Shown: one piece after another, positions 1-10,275 of the stretch
Layout: the number at the start of each line of letters is the position of its first letter
How positions within the stretch are numbered: position 1 is the first letter of the stretch
Assembly: GCF_021412565.1 (NCBI RefSeq)
Contig: NZ_JAKCLJ010000009.1
Span: 56,938-120,937 of the forward strand
Origin: Shewanella sp. AS1
GTDB taxonomy: Bacteria; Pseudomonadota; Gammaproteobacteria; Enterobacterales; Shewanellaceae
DNA length: 64,000 bases
Reading direction: 5' to 3'
Position numbers and translations under genes: made by a program
Notes under the pieces: generated by a model
Told to the model about the DNA's origin: nothing
Database searches by the model: none
The model's input: the letters and a program-made list of their open reading frames with translations, nothing else

Positions 1-365
1 TTAACCTGTCGGAAGGGGAGCGTCAGGAGGCGATCAATCTTTCCGAAGGGCAGAAACAAAAACGGATCAACGAAGCTAAGGGGACGGCACAAGAGATAGC
101 TATCGTCGCCCGCGCTAAGGCGCAGGCCATGACTCTGGTCTCCGAGGCCTTAGCGTTAGAGGGCGGCAATGACGCGATGAATATGCAGCTAAAAGAGCAG
201 TTTATCGTGCAGATAGGCAAGATACTCAATCGCGCGGATATTTCGGTTGTGCCCGCAGAGCTGGCCAAGCTGGAAGGTTTTTTCGAGGGGATGGAGCAGG
301 TGACCCATGCCGTTGGTCAGCAGACCCATTCTCAAACTGCTAGCACAACTGGAGGTCGCTCATGA
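1..365 (+). CDS. SPFH/band-7 protein, C-terminal part (cut by window start)
   Basis: Only the last 120 or so codons are present, read in the frame starting at base 3. They show the alanine/glutamate-rich coiled region of stomatin-like proteins, with repeated SEG units (NLSEGERQ, NLSEGQKQ) followed by RINEAKGTAQEIAIVARA, and a C-terminal helix region. These proteins form membrane-associated ring or cage assemblies and often act with NfeD-type proteins. The stop codon overlaps the start of the next SPFH gene (ATGA), so the two are translationally coupled. The upstream part, possibly with an nfeD gene, lies outside the window. Confidence 0.85.
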   Translation, partial: NLSEGERQEAINLSEGQKQKRINEAKGTAQEIAIVARAKAQAMTLVSEALALEGGNDAMNMQLKEQFIVQIGKILNRADISVVPAELAKLEGFFEGMEQVTHAVGQQTHSQTASTTGGRS

Positions 366-1297
366 TTGCCAATATCGATACCGATTTAATAGTACTGGCT
401 ATCTGGGGGCTGATCTTCGCCATCTTCCTGGTAAAGCTGTTTCAGTCTATCCGTTTGGTGCCTACTAAGTCGGCCTATATAGTCGAGCGTCTGGGTAAGT
501 ATCACGCCACCTTAGATGCCGGTTTTCATGCCCTGGTGCCTTTCGTGGATAAAGTGGCTTATATCCATGATCTCAAAGAGGAAACAATCGATGTACCGCC
601 CCAGGAGTGCTTCTCCAGCGATGAAGTTAATGTCGAGGTCGACGGGGTTATCTATATCTCAGTGGTGGACCCAGTCAAGGCCAGTTATGGCGTCACCGAC
701 TATCGCTATGCGGCGATTCAGCTGGCGCAGACTACCACACGTTCGGTCATCGGCACTCTGGATTTAGATCGTACCTTCGAGGAGCGCGACGTGATCAGCG
801 CCAAGGTGGTGGAGGTGCTGGATCAGGCTGGCGCCATGTGGGGCATAAGGGTGCATAGGTATGAGATCAAGAATATCACCCCGCCGGAGACGGTCAAAAA
901 TGCCATGGAGATGCAGGTCAATGCCGAGCGGGAGCGCCGCGCCTTGCTGGCCAAGAGTGAAGGGGATAAGCAGAGTAAGATCAACCGCTCTGAGGGTGTG
1001 AAGGCAGAAACCATCAACCATTCAGAGGGGGAGATGCAGCGCCGCATCAACGAAGCCGAAGGGGTGGCGGAAGAGATCTTAACCATAGCCAAAGCCACGG
1101 CCGAATCAATTGAGCGTATGGCCCAAGTGATCTCCGCCCCTGGCGGCAAGAATGTGGTCAGGATGCAGCTTGGCGCCCAATACCTCAAGCAGTTCGATGG
1201 CCTGAGTAACAACCCAAGCAAGGTGGTGTTGCCGGGTAATATGATGGATTTCGAACACTGGATGGACAGCATGGGCTTAGAGGAAAGCCGCGACTAA
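362..1297 (+). CDS. SPFH/band-7 membrane protein (stomatin/QmcA-like)
   Basis: The 311-aa protein has one N-terminal membrane segment (about residues 8-28) and then a band-7 domain (LVPTKSAYIVERLGKYHATL, followed by VDGVIYISVVDP). An Ala/Glu-rich helical stalk follows, with repeated SEG motifs at about residues 198-240. The length fits QmcA-type proteins. The ATG overlaps the stop of a paralogous SPFH gene by 4 bases, so the two probably form a hetero-oligomer. The exact function in bacteria is not settled; membrane microdomain scaffolding and modulation of FtsH-type proteases are known for relatives. An nfeD gene is expected upstream but not visible. Confidence 0.88.
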   Translation: MIANIDTDLIVLAIWGLIFAIFLVKLFQSIRLVPTKSAYIVERLGKYHATLDAGFHALVPFVDKVAYIHDLKEETIDVPPQECFSSDEVNVEVDGVIYISVVDPVKASYGVTDYRYAAIQLAQTTTRSVIGTLDLDRTFEERDVISAKVVEVLDQAGAMWGIRVHRYEIKNITPPETVKNAMEMQVNAERERRALLAKSEGDKQSKINRSEGVKAETINHSEGEMQRRINEAEGVAEEILTIAKATAESIERMAQVISAPGGKNVVRMQLGAQYLKQFDGLSNNPSKVVLPGNMMDFEHWMDSMGLEESRD

Positions 1298-1304
1298 TCG
1301 CCAA

Positions 1305-1364
1305 AGGAGCCCAAGGTTGTTTCGGTCAGAGTTTACTGACCTCAGCCTGGGCTCCTGTTATACT
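1305..1364 (+). promoter_or_regulatory. Nested hairpin and uvrD promoter candidate
   Basis: An outer stem pairs AGGAGCCCA (1305-1313, continuing AGG after a bulge) with CCTGGGCTCCT (1346-1356). An inner hairpin pairs GGTCAG (1324-1329) with CTGACC (1336-1341). A -10-like TATACT (1359-1364) lies 17 bases after CTGACC, a weak -35. The arrangement could end the SPFH transcript and start uvrD. A CTG-N9-CAG string at 1355-1369 resembles an SOS box, but its spacing is one base short of the LexA consensus. Confidence 0.45.
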
Positions 1365-1389
1365 GCCAGCCTGATTTTTGGGAGGCAGA

Positions 1390-3609
1390 ATGTACGTATC
1401 TTCTTTACTGGACGGCTTAAACGACAAACAGCGCGAAGCCGTGAGTGCACCGCAATCGAGCATGTTGGTATTGGCCGGTGCCGGCAGTGGAAAAACCCGG
1501 GTATTGACCCACAGAATCGCCTGGTTGATGCAGGAAGAGCAGCAGAGTCCCTACTCGATTCTGGCGGTAACTTTTACCAATAAGGCGGCCGCCGAGATGC
1601 GCGAGCGGGTCGAAAAGGTCAGCGGCAGCAATATGTCGCGCATGTGGATAGGTACTTTCCACGGCTTAGCCCACCGCCTGCTGCGTACCCATTATCAAGA
1701 CGCCAATCTGCCCCAGAGTTTCCAAATTCTCGATTCAGACGATCAGCTGCGGCTGATAAAACGTATCCTTAAGAGCCTGAATCTCGATGAGAAACAGTAT
1801 CCTCCCCGTCAGGCTCAGGGCTATATCAATGGTAAAAAAGATCAGGGTTTAAGGCCGAAACATATCGATGCCGGCGGCTTCCCTATCGAACAGAATCTGC
1901 TGAAAATTTACCAGGTGTATCAGGAGTCCTGCGATCGCGCCGGTCTGGTGGATTTTGCCGAAATCCTGCTGCGTGCCCATGAGCTTTGGCTCAATAAGCC
2001 CCATATTCTTGAGCATTACCAGAACCGCTTTACCAACATTTTGGTGGACGAGTTTCAGGACACCAACGCCATTCAGTATGCCTGGATCCGTGTATTGGCA
2101 GGCAATAGCGCCAATGTGATGATAGTGGGGGACGACGATCAGTCTATCTACGGCTGGCGCGGTGCCCAGGTAGAAAACCTGCATAAGTTCCTCGCCGATT
2201 TCCCCAAGGCGCAAACCATACGCCTGGAGCAGAACTATCGCTCCAGCGGCAATATCCTCAATGCCTCCAACGAGTTGATCGCCAATAACCCAGATCGATT
2301 AGGTAAAGAGTTGTGGACAGAAGATAAGGACGGCGAGCCCATAGGGGTTTACTGCGCCTTTAACGAGATGGATGAGGCGCGCTTTATCGTCGGGCGCATC
2401 ATCGATTGGCAGGACATGGGGGGCGATCTGAGCGGCTGCGCTATCCTCTACCGCTCCAACGCCCAGTCGCGGGTACTGGAAGAGGCTCTGCTGCATAAAG
2501 GTATGCCCTATCGCATCTATGGTGGCCTGCGCTTCTTCGAGCGTCAGGAGATTAAAGATGCCATGGGATACCTGCGCCTTATTAGCAACAAGAATGATGA
2601 CGCCGCCTTTGAGCGGGTGATCAACACCCCGACTCGGGGCATAGGGGATCGCACCTTAGATATACTGCGCTCCACCGCGCGCCAGCAAGAATTAACCCTG
2701 TGGCAGACATGTTTGCGGGTGTTGGATGAGAAGCTGCTCAGTGGCCGCGCCGCCAATGCGGTGCGTGGCTTTATGGATCTGATTGTCGAGATGCAGCAGG
2801 ACACAGAAAATCTTTCCCTGCACCGCATGACAGATCATGTGATCCAGACATCTGGCCTAAAAGCCATGTATGAGCTGGAAAAAGGGGAAAAGGCCCGTGC
2901 ACGGGTGGAGAACTTAGAGGAATTAGTCACCGCGGCGCGCACCTTCGTGATGCCGGAAGAACTGGAAGATATGGGCGAGTTGAATGCGTTTCTCTCCCAT
3001 GCGGCGTTAGAAGCCGGTGAAGGTCAGGCCGATGCCCATAGCGATGCGGTGCAGCTGATGACCCTGCACTCGGCCAAGGGGCTCGAGTTCCCCATGGTGT
3101 TTATGGCCGGTGTCGAGGAGGGGATCTTCCCCAGCCAGATGGCGATGGATGAGGGGGACAGACTCGATGAAGAGCGGCGCCTGTGCTATGTGGGTATGAC
3201 CCGCGCCATGAAGCAGCTCTATATCACCTATGCCGAATCGCGGCGCATCTATGGCCGGGAAAATTTTGCTCGGCCGTCACGATTTATCAAGGAGATCCCC
3301 AGTGAATATGTGCAGGAGATCCGCTTAAAAACTCAGGTTAATGCGCCGGTGAATCGTTTCAGTCAGCGTATTAGCTCAGCGATCAATGATAGCCGCTCAT
3401 CGGGCTTTAGTGCGGCGCCTAAATCTCGTCTGGCCGTTGGACACGATTCAGGCTTTTCCGTGAATGATAAGGTGTACCATTTCAAATTTGGCGAGGGCAA
3501 GGTGCTGGATTTAGAGGGCCATGGCGATCAGGCTGTGATCGAGGTGAATTTCGATGATGTGGGCCGTAAGCGGCTGAAAATTGCCTTTGCCCGACTCGAG
3601 AAGCGCTAG
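1390..3609 (+). CDS. uvrD: DNA helicase II UvrD
   Basis: This superfamily 1A 3'-5' helicase acts in nucleotide excision repair and methyl-directed mismatch repair, displacing the incised strand. The sequence is 739 aa and aligns end to end with my memory of E. coli UvrD (720 aa). It begins LLDGLNDKQREAV, has Walker A GAGSGKT at 30-36, the DEFQDTN box near residue 220, GDDDQSIYGWRG (motif III region), QLMTLHSAKGLEFP (motif V) and a VGMTRA motif VI. The ATG at 1390 has GGAGG at 1381-1385; an upstream TTG at 1378 is unlikely. The C-terminal KFGEGKVLDLEG segment is the usual UvrD Tudor-like end. Confidence 0.97.
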   Translation: MYVSSLLDGLNDKQREAVSAPQSSMLVLAGAGSGKTRVLTHRIAWLMQEEQQSPYSILAVTFTNKAAAEMRERVEKVSGSNMSRMWIGTFHGLAHRLLRTHYQDANLPQSFQILDSDDQLRLIKRILKSLNLDEKQYPPRQAQGYINGKKDQGLRPKHIDAGGFPIEQNLLKIYQVYQESCDRAGLVDFAEILLRAHELWLNKPHILEHYQNRFTNILVDEFQDTNAIQYAWIRVLAGNSANVMIVGDDDQSIYGWRGAQVENLHKFLADFPKAQTIRLEQNYRSSGNILNASNELIANNPDRLGKELWTEDKDGEPIGVYCAFNEMDEARFIVGRIIDWQDMGGDLSGCAILYRSNAQSRVLEEALLHKGMPYRIYGGLRFFERQEIKDAMGYLRLISNKNDDAAFERVINTPTRGIGDRTLDILRSTARQQELTLWQTCLRVLDEKLLSGRAANAVRGFMDLIVEMQQDTENLSLHRMTDHVIQTSGLKAMYELEKGEKARARVENLEELVTAARTFVMPEELEDMGELNAFLSHAALEAGEGQADAHSDAVQLMTLHSAKGLEFPMVFMAGVEEGIFPSQMAMDEGDRLDEERRLCYVGMTRAMKQLYITYAESRRIYGRENFARPSRFIKEIPSEYVQEIRLKTQVNAPVNRFSQRISSAINDSRSSGFSAAPKSRLAVGHDSGFSVNDKVYHFKFGEGKVLDLEGHGDQAVIEVNFDDVGRKRLKIAFARLEKR

Positions 3610-3742
3610 GTTTTTCGCTGGCGGCAACAAAGAGGTTGAAACTGGTATCATGTTCGTCATAATGCCTGATAGATCACAATAATCGCCCGTCATGATATGG
3701 GTTTTATCACCAAAGTGGCCAAGTGGTATTAGGAGAGCCTCA

Positions 3743-4606
3743 ATGCAGTTAAGCAATAAATTCGACGCCTACTTGCGTCTTGCCCGTATGGATCGCCCAA
3801 TCGGTACCCTGTTGCTCTTGTGGCCCTGTCTGATGGCACTGCTTTTGGCTGCGGGCGGCATGCCAGACATTAAGGTATTGATTATCTTTGTTATCGGTGT
3901 GGTCGTGATGCGCGCCTGTGGTTGTATCATCAATGATTACGCCGACCGTAACCTAGATGCCCATGTGGATCGCACCAAGTCCCGACCACTGGCCAGCGGT
4001 GAGGTGAGTGTTAAAGAGGCGTTGACCCTGTTTGTGATCTTAGGTCTGCTGGCTTTTTCCCTGGTGTTGATGCTAAATCCGCTGGTGGTGCAGCTCTCTG
4101 TGGTTGGTATCCTACTCACCATCATCTACCCCTTTACCAAACGCTTTACCAATATGCCGCAGATGTTTCTCGGTGTGGTGTGGAGCTGGTCAATTCCTAT
4201 GGCCTATGCGGCACAGACAGGTACGGTTCCCGTTGAGGCCTGGTGGTTGTTTGCGGCAAACTGGTGCTGGACTGTGGCCTACGATACCATGTACGCCATG
4301 GTGGACAGGGATGATGATTTAAAAGTCGGCATTAAATCGACGGCGATTTTGTTTGGCCGTTTCGATAGGCAGATCATAGGGCTGTTTCAGCTGGCCGCAT
4401 TGGGCTGTTTTATCATGGCGGGTGTCAGCGCCGATCGCGGCCTGCTGTTTGGGCTCGGCATCATCACCTTTATCGGGTTTAGTGCCTATCAACAAAAGCT
4501 GATCTTTGGCCGGGAGCGCGCCCCCTGTTTTAAGGCGTTTCTCAATAATAATTGGGCGGGTCTGGCGCTGTTTATTGGCCTAAGCGGCGATTATCTGATT
4601 AAGTAA
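3743..4606 (+). CDS. ubiA: 4-hydroxybenzoate octaprenyltransferase UbiA
   Basis: UbiA attaches the polyprenyl chain to 4-hydroxybenzoate in the inner membrane, the first membrane-bound step of ubiquinone synthesis. At 287 aa it matches the family (E. coli 290). It has the Asp-rich motif [14 protein letters not shown] near residues 65-80 and the second motif [13 protein letters not shown] near 179-191, with about eight or nine membrane segments. The ATG at 3743 has AGGAG at 3731; the longer frame from 3692 has no support. It lies 130 bases after uvrD. No ubiC chorismate lyase gene is adjacent, so 4-hydroxybenzoate must come from elsewhere. Confidence 0.96.
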   Translation: MQLSNKFDAYLRLARMDRPIGTLLLLWPCLMALLLAAGGMPDIKVLIIFVIGVVVMRACGCIINDYADRNLDAHVDRTKSRPLASGEVSVKEALTLFVILGLLAFSLVLMLNPLVVQLSVVGILLTIIYPFTKRFTNMPQMFLGVVWSWSIPMAYAAQTGTVPVEAWWLFAANWCWTVAYDTMYAMVDRDDDLKVGIKSTAILFGRFDRQIIGLFQLAALGCFIMAGVSADRGLLFGLGIITFIGFSAYQQKLIFGRERAPCFKAFLNNNWAGLALFIGLSGDYLIK

Positions 4607-4620
4607 CGCAATCACAAAAG

Positions 4621-4656
4621 AAAAAGCCAGTTGGGTTAGCAACTGGCTTTTTTTGT
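4621..4656. terminator. Bidirectional terminator between ubiA and hemB
   Basis: AAAAAGCCAGTT (4621-4632) pairs with AACTGGCTTTTT (4641-4652) around an 8-base loop, followed by more T. The A-run on the left arm gives a T-run on the other strand, so it can serve the converging ubiA (+) and hemB (-) transcripts. Confidence 0.85.
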
Positions 4657-4691
4657 CTTTTTGTCTATTTGTCTATTTGATTGCGACTGAT

Positions 4692-5717
<1,026 letters not shown>

Positions 5718-5799
5718 CTAATTTAGGGTTACTGACTTTAACCATTTACACTGTTTTAAATTGACTGACGCCAAGATGCAAATGTTTAGAGTGTGTGTT

Positions 5800-7671
5800 T
5801 TATTGTTCGAGTTCCGGGCTGTAAACGCAAACACGGTCACGCCCCGCTTTCTTTGCACAATAAAGTGCCTTATCTGCCCGTTCAACCAAGCAGTGGAGAT
5901 GTTCATCCCCTGTGACAACTTCGGCGCAGAGCCCAATACTTATGGTCAGCTGTATGCTGTTTTGCTCCCATGACAGGGGTAACTGGCTGATGGTTTGACG
6001 CATCAACTCGGCCATATTTCGGGCTCCCTCCTCAGAGGTGTTTGGCAATATCATAGCAAACTCTTCACCACCGAAACGTGACACCAGATCACTTGGGCGT
6101 CTTATTTTTTGTTTTAATGCTTGAGCGATAAGCCTTAATGTCTCGTCACCGGCTAGGTGACCATAGGTATCATTGATGGCTTTAAAGTGGTCTATGTCTA
6201 TCATCAATATCGCCAGTGGCGTCTGCTGACGACGACTTAGCCGCCCCTCGGCCAGAAGGCGTTTCTCGAACGCGGCGCGGTTTTTAACACCGGTGAGGCT
6301 GTCGGTAGCATTCTGTTCGGTCAGTTTCTGGTTGGCTTCGTTGAGCTCCCTAAGGGCGATTTCTAGCTCTAAGGTTCGCTGCTGCACCATCTGTTCCAGT
6401 TTTTCATTGGTTTGCGCCTCGAGCTTGAGGGCATCTTCTCTACTCTGACGGAGACGTTCAGCCTGGGCTAAGGCTTCCTGCTGGATTTTCAGTTTCGCTT
6501 TGCGCTCATTATCGTAACGCACTGCCAGCACAGCCGTCATAAATACTACCTCGAAGGTGAGCCCAACTAGCATAGGTGTTTGATGTAGCAGTGGTAATTC
6601 TATGATATCTAGATACATTAATGTTGTAATTAGGGTGCCGGCAAACATCCCCGCCCAGGCCAGGGTGTAGAATTTGGCCAGTTTATGATCTCGCAGGCTT
6701 AAAGTGATGGAGAGCAGCATCAAAGCTGTGATCAGCAATAAGGTGACACTCGTGATGAGCTCAAATGCCTGCGAATAGGAGAGCAGCGGCGTAACTAGGA
6801 TCAGCAGAGCCGTTAATAAGGTGCTGTAGCGACACAGCCTCAGCATCCCAAGGCTATGGTATTTAAGCTGCAATACTTTCTCGGTAAACAGTAGGGCAAA
6901 AGTTAAAGAGAGCGGGATCAGTGCCGGGATAAGATGATGTTGTAACATCGGCAGATTGGGCCAGAAATAGCGAAAGGCGATACCATGCAGGCTGGCGAGC
7001 AATAGGGTGACTGACAACACATAGCCAGCGTAATAACCGTAGCTGAAGGAGCGGGTTACCATGGCCATAAATAGGCTGAACAGGCCGATAGCCAGCAGGC
7101 CACCGAGCTGAAGCCCTTGATAAAAAGAGAGACGCTGAGTCTGCTCAATCAGCGCCTGTGACGGATAGAGGATCAGCGGCAGATCGGCACTGCCCTCAGA
7201 TTCTATCCGAATAAAGAAGGTAGCGTTACTTTTAGGGGGTAAATCGAATCCATAGACAAAATGGTTATTCTCGACGGGTCGCTGAGAAAAAGGGTAGTTA
7301 TCGCCCATCTCGATATGAATTGGCGCCTCTCCATCGTGCAGGTGATACAAACTTATTTTATCTATCAGCGGGTTATTCAAAGAGAGATAGCGGCGCATCG
7401 GTTCATGACTCGCATTATAGAGACTGAATTTGATCCAGAAGGGCGCCATAGAGACATTCCTATTCAGCTTCGGTGGAAAATGTTTCCATTGCTTATCACC
7501 TAAGGCTTTAACCTCATCTATGCTGCTGAGCTGATGGTCTTGTAGATAATAGAGCCAGCGAGTGAGTTCCAGCGACTTTTCCTGGTTTAGCATCAAGGGG
7601 GACTGAGCAGAGCAAAGCAGAGAGATGCTCCACAAAATCAGCAGAGTGAGCAGCTGCTTAGATCGCCTCAT
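5800..7671 (-). CDS. 7TM-DISM sensor diguanylate cyclase (GGDEF)
   Basis: The protein is predicted to make cyclic di-GMP in response to an extracytoplasmic signal. It has a signal peptide (MRRSKQLLTLLILWSISLLC), a periplasmic 7TMR-DISMED2-type carbohydrate-binding-like domain (about 35-165), seven membrane helices (about 175-380), a coiled coil (about 385-460) and a C-terminal GGDEF domain. The active site is RFGGEEF, and a product-inhibition I-site RPSD sits five residues before it, so the cyclase looks intact. No EAL domain is present. The start at 7671 overlaps the tatD 3' end by 14 bases; the longer frame to 7857 lies wholly inside tatD and is unlikely. The overlap suggests co-transcription with the tat genes. 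Confidence 0.9.
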   Translation of the reverse strand: MRRSKQLLTLLILWSISLLCSAQSPLMLNQEKSLELTRWLYYLQDHQLSSIDEVKALGDKQWKHFPPKLNRNVSMAPFWIKFSLYNASHEPMRRYLSLNNPLIDKISLYHLHDGEAPIHIEMGDNYPFSQRPVENNHFVYGFDLPPKSNATFFIRIESEGSADLPLILYPSQALIEQTQRLSFYQGLQLGGLLAIGLFSLFMAMVTRSFSYGYYAGYVLSVTLLLASLHGIAFRYFWPNLPMLQHHLIPALIPLSLTFALLFTEKVLQLKYHSLGMLRLCRYSTLLTALLILVTPLLSYSQAFELITSVTLLLITALMLLSITLSLRDHKLAKFYTLAWAGMFAGTLITTLMYLDIIELPLLHQTPMLVGLTFEVVFMTAVLAVRYDNERKAKLKIQQEALAQAERLRQSREDALKLEAQTNEKLEQMVQQRTLELEIALRELNEANQKLTEQNATDSLTGVKNRAAFEKRLLAEGRLSRRQQTPLAILMIDIDHFKAINDTYGHLAGDETLRLIAQALKQKIRRPSDLVSRFGGEEFAMILPNTSEEGARNMAELMRQTISQLPLSWEQNSIQLTISIGLCAEVVTGDEHLHCLVERADKALYCAKKAGRDRVCVYSPELEQ

Positions 7672-8467
7672 ACTCTGCCTGCAAGCCAAAAAATTCACAG
7701 CTGTTATGATAAGCCTGAGCGGCAAAATCCTTCTCTGTTTCTCCTCTGAGCTTAGCAATAGTCTGACAGATATAGGGTAGATACTGTGGTTCGTTCTTAC
7801 TGGATTTTGGCTTGGGGCGCATGCTGCGTGGCAACAGATAGGGACTGTCTGTCTCAATCATGATGCGGTTAGCCGGAATATCGGCGACTATGGCTGCCAG
7901 TTGCTGTCCCCGGCGCTCATCACAGACCCAGCCGGTGATCCCAAGATGAAGATCCATCTCAATGTAATTGGCAAGTTGCTCACCATTGCCGGTGAAACAG
8001 TGCAGCAGCGCACCGGGTAAATGGGGACGATACTCTTTTAAGATGGCGACAAAGTCCTCATGGGCATCGCGTTCATGCATTAATACCGGCATTTGCAGTT
8101 CTACCGCCAGTGTAAGCTGGGCAGCAAAGGCTTCGCGCTGTTTTGGCCGAGGGGAGAAATCACGGTTATAGTCCAAGCCGCATTCGCCTATGGCGACCAC
8201 ATTGGCCTGTTGTGCCAGATGGCGTAAGCTTAGCGGGCTGTCTTTATCCCACTCGCTGGCATGATGAGGGTGAACGCCTGTGGTTGTGTACAGGGCGTTG
8301 GGGTAGTGCTGGCTGCAAGTGATCGCCTGTTGGCTCTCTTCTAAGCTGCTGCCAATCACTATCAGGGGAGAGACGCCCTTATCCCGTGCGCGTTCAATCA
8401 CCAGCGGGAGATCTTTTTCGAGTACGCTGCCAACCAGGTTGACAGCGATATCTATGTAACTTGGCAT
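7658..8467 (-). CDS. tatD: TatD-family metal-dependent hydrolase
   Basis: TatD proteins are TIM-barrel metallohydrolases with 3'-5' exonuclease activity and are not themselves needed for Tat export. The 269-aa protein carries AGVHPHHAS-type (TGVHPHHAS), AIGECGLDYNRDFS, MHERDAHEDF, LLHCFTGNGEQ and IETDSPYLLPRSMRPKP motifs, matching E. coli TatD throughout. It starts one base into the stop of the upstream exported-protein gene, so translation is coupled. The position downstream of tatABC is conserved with enterobacteria, except that an extra gene (8467-9027) sits between. Confidence 0.95.
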   Translation of the reverse strand: MPSYIDIAVNLVGSVLEKDLPLVIERARDKGVSPLIVIGSSLEESQQAITCSQHYPNALYTTTGVHPHHASEWDKDSPLSLRHLAQQANVVAIGECGLDYNRDFSPRPKQREAFAAQLTLAVELQMPVLMHERDAHEDFVAILKEYRPHLPGALLHCFTGNGEQLANYIEMDLHLGITGWVCDERRGQQLAAIVADIPANRIMIETDSPYLLPRSMRPKPKSSKNEPQYLPYICQTIAKLRGETEKDFAAQAYHNSCEFFGLQAEYEAI

Positions 8468-9027
8468 CAGTCGATACGTTTTACTCGAATGGTGGCGTTA
8501 GCACTTTCTTTACCTAAGAAAAATGACCCCAAAGTGCCTTTCTCGATATAGACGGTTTCGCCCACTTTTAATCTGAAGCGATCAGCACCATTCTGTTTCC
8601 AGACCTGGCCATTATCGAGCTTGATAGTTAACCCTCCGTGCAGCCCTTTCTGAATAGATGCGACTTTGGCACTGATCCTGTCGATTTCTTGAGGGGTTTC
8701 ACGGGCGACCTTACCGAAATTTTGCTCCGATGCGGGAGAAAGTGCAGCTGTCGGCTCTGGGGTGGCAGGCTTTGTCGCCTTTGCAGTGACTGGGGCTGTT
8801 ACAGAAGCCGCTGGAGTGACGACTTGTGCGCCCGGCTTTGCCTGCTTGGTTACTGTTGGGGTGATGGTTTGGGCTGCAAGCTCATCATAACAGACTAATC
8901 TGTCTAATTTGTCCTTGATGGCAGCGCACTGGGCCAGTTGCTGCTCGACTGAGGCCGAGGCCTGAAGAGAGATGGCTAATGCAGGCAGCATAAGCCAGCG
9001 CAGGTATTGAGCATGACGTAAGCGCAT
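8467..9027 (-). CDS. Exported protein of unknown function inserted between tatC and tatD
   Basis: The 186-aa protein has a signal peptide (cleavage near SLQASA-SVEQ). It then has a short Cys-containing motif, CAAIKDKLDRLVCYDELA, of the kind seen at the start of VasI-like and related periplasmic proteins. A Pro/Ala/Thr-rich linker (about 55-100) follows, then a C-terminal beta-rich domain with a single Trp (LDNGQVWKQNG). I do not recognise a defined function; the C-terminal part looks like a small SH3/OB-type fold. It is coupled to tatD by a TGATG overlap. A strong hairpin separates it from tatC. Confidence 0.75.
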   Translation of the reverse strand: MRLRHAQYLRWLMLPALAISLQASASVEQQLAQCAAIKDKLDRLVCYDELAAQTITPTVTKQAKPGAQVVTPAASVTAPVTAKATKPATPEPTAALSPASEQNFGKVARETPQEIDRISAKVASIQKGLHGGLTIKLDNGQVWKQNGADRFRLKVGETVYIEKGTLGSFFLGKESANATIRVKRID

Positions 9028-9060
9028 AAAGAGTTCCTTTTATTATTCTGAGCGCCGAGT

Positions 9061-9102
9061 AATACCAGAGCGAGCTAATCCGATTAGCTCGCTCTGGGTA
9101 TT
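9061..9102 (-). other. Strong hairpin inside the tat operon
   Basis: AATACCAGAGCGAGCTAA (9061-9078) pairs with TTAGCTCGCTCTGGGTATT (9084-9102) with one bulged base. It lies just after the tatC stop. There is no T-run in the minus-strand direction, so it is not a standard Rho-independent terminator. It more likely affects mRNA processing or stability at the tatC 3' end. Confidence 0.6.
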
Positions 9103-9105
9103 CAT

Positions 9106-9870
9106 TTACGAGTTGGGCTGATCCTGCTGGCTATGCTCATCATCTTCATCGTCAGCCTCTTTCTTGCTGTAGAAGCGCGCCGCCAACAGACCACCTTCAA
9201 ACAATACTAACATGGGAACTGCTAGCATGGTTTGAGAAATAATATCCGGTGGCGTGAGCAGCATGCCGATAACGAAGGCACCCACGACAATATAGGGACG
9301 TTTGGCTTTTAAATCCTCAGGTGTCGTCACGCCTGCCCAGCAGAGCAGGATAACGGCGATAGGGATCTCGAAGGCCAGGCCGAAGGCAAAAAACAACTTA
9401 AGCACGAAGTTGAGGTAGCTGCTGATATCGGTCGCGACCTGAACCCCTTCTGGTGCCACGCTGGTAAAGAAGCCGAAGACCACAGGGAAGACGACATAGT
9501 AAGTAAAGGCAATCCCCAGATAAAACAGTATGGTGCTGCTGGCCAGCAGTGGCATCATCAGGCGTTTTTCGTGCTTGTATAAACCGGGCGCAATAAAGGA
9601 CCAGATCTGGAAAAGCACGTAGGGGATGGCAATGAAAAATGCCAGGATCAGGGTTAACTTAAAGGGAGCAAAGAAGGGCGCTGCCACGTCGGTCGCAATC
9701 ATGCTGCCGCTCTCTGGCAGAACATTCATTAACGGCGTTGCCATATAGTGGTAAATATCATTTGCCCAGTAGACCAGGCAAATAAACACAAAAAGCACAC
9801 TGCCAATGGCTTTGAGCAATCTGTTGCGCAGCTCAAGCAAGTGGCTAATTAATGGCTGTTGTTGCGACAT
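9106..9870 (-). CDS. tatC: Sec-independent protein translocase TatC
   Basis: TatC is the six-helix inner-membrane receptor that recognises twin-arginine signal peptides and recruits TatA. The 254-aa protein begins with the conserved cytoplasmic stretch [15 protein letters not shown], contains [13 protein letters not shown] and the loop sequence PGLYKHEKR, and ends with an acidic cytoplasmic tail ([13 protein letters not shown]). The length is close to the E. coli protein (258). It follows tatB by 3 bases, and the gene order tatA-tatB-tatC is standard. Confidence 0.97.
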   Translation of the reverse strand: MSQQQPLISHLLELRNRLLKAIGSVLFVFICLVYWANDIYHYMATPLMNVLPESGSMIATDVAAPFFAPFKLTLILAFFIAIPYVLFQIWSFIAPGLYKHEKRLMMPLLASSTILFYLGIAFTYYVVFPVVFGFFTSVAPEGVQVATDISSYLNFVLKLFFAFGLAFEIPIAVILLCWAGVTTPEDLKAKRPYIVVGAFVIGMLLTPPDIISQTMLAVPMLVLFEGGLLAARFYSKKEADDEDDEHSQQDQPNS

Positions 9871-9873
9871 GGA

Positions 9874-10269
9874 TTATCCGTCAGATTTTTCGTTAGAATT
9901 GCTCGCTTTATCTGTCTCGGCCGTCTTGGGTTTCACCGTGTCGCCAGCGGGTTTGCTTTCGACAACCTCTTCAACTTTGTAGGGGCGATTAACAGATTCA
10001 GCAGCTTGTTTTAATTGATCAAGGGAATCCTGTATCTCGGGAGACAGATTCTTAAGCCCTTGGCTCTCTGCCTTCTTAAGATCGGCATGCAGCTGTTCTA
10101 TCTTCAGCTCCTGCTCAAGCTCATCTTTTACCGAGTTAGCCATGCGCTTCATGGCGCGGATCCAGCCTGAAATTGAGCGCACTGCAACCGGGAGTCTTTC
10201 AGGGCCAAGTACCACTAGCCCCAAAACACCGATTAACAGTAACTCCATAAAGCCGATACCGTCGAACAT
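9874..10269 (-). CDS. tatB: Sec-independent protein translocase TatB
   Basis: TatB forms the substrate-binding core with TatC. The 131-aa protein has an N-terminal membrane helix ([20 protein letters not shown]), the GPERLP motif, an amphipathic helix ([20 protein letters not shown]) and a charged, variable C-terminal tail. It is shorter than E. coli TatB (171), with the difference in the tail. It lies six bases after tatA and three bases before tatC. Confidence 0.95.
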   Translation of the reverse strand: MFDGIGFMELLLIGVLGLVVLGPERLPVAVRSISGWIRAMKRMANSVKDELEQELKIEQLHADLKKAESQGLKNLSPEIQDSLDQLKQAAESVNRPYKVEEVVESKPAGDTVKPKTAETDKASNSNEKSDG

Positions 10270-10275
10270 AAGGAA

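Noticed and set aside
1355..1369. A standard LexA operator at uvrD
   Set aside because: The spacing is CTG-N9-CAG, one base short of the CTG-N10-CAG consensus, so it is reported only as a near match.
7672..7857. N-terminal extension of the diguanylate cyclase
   Set aside because: It lies wholly within tatD and would place 62 unrelated residues before a clear signal peptide.
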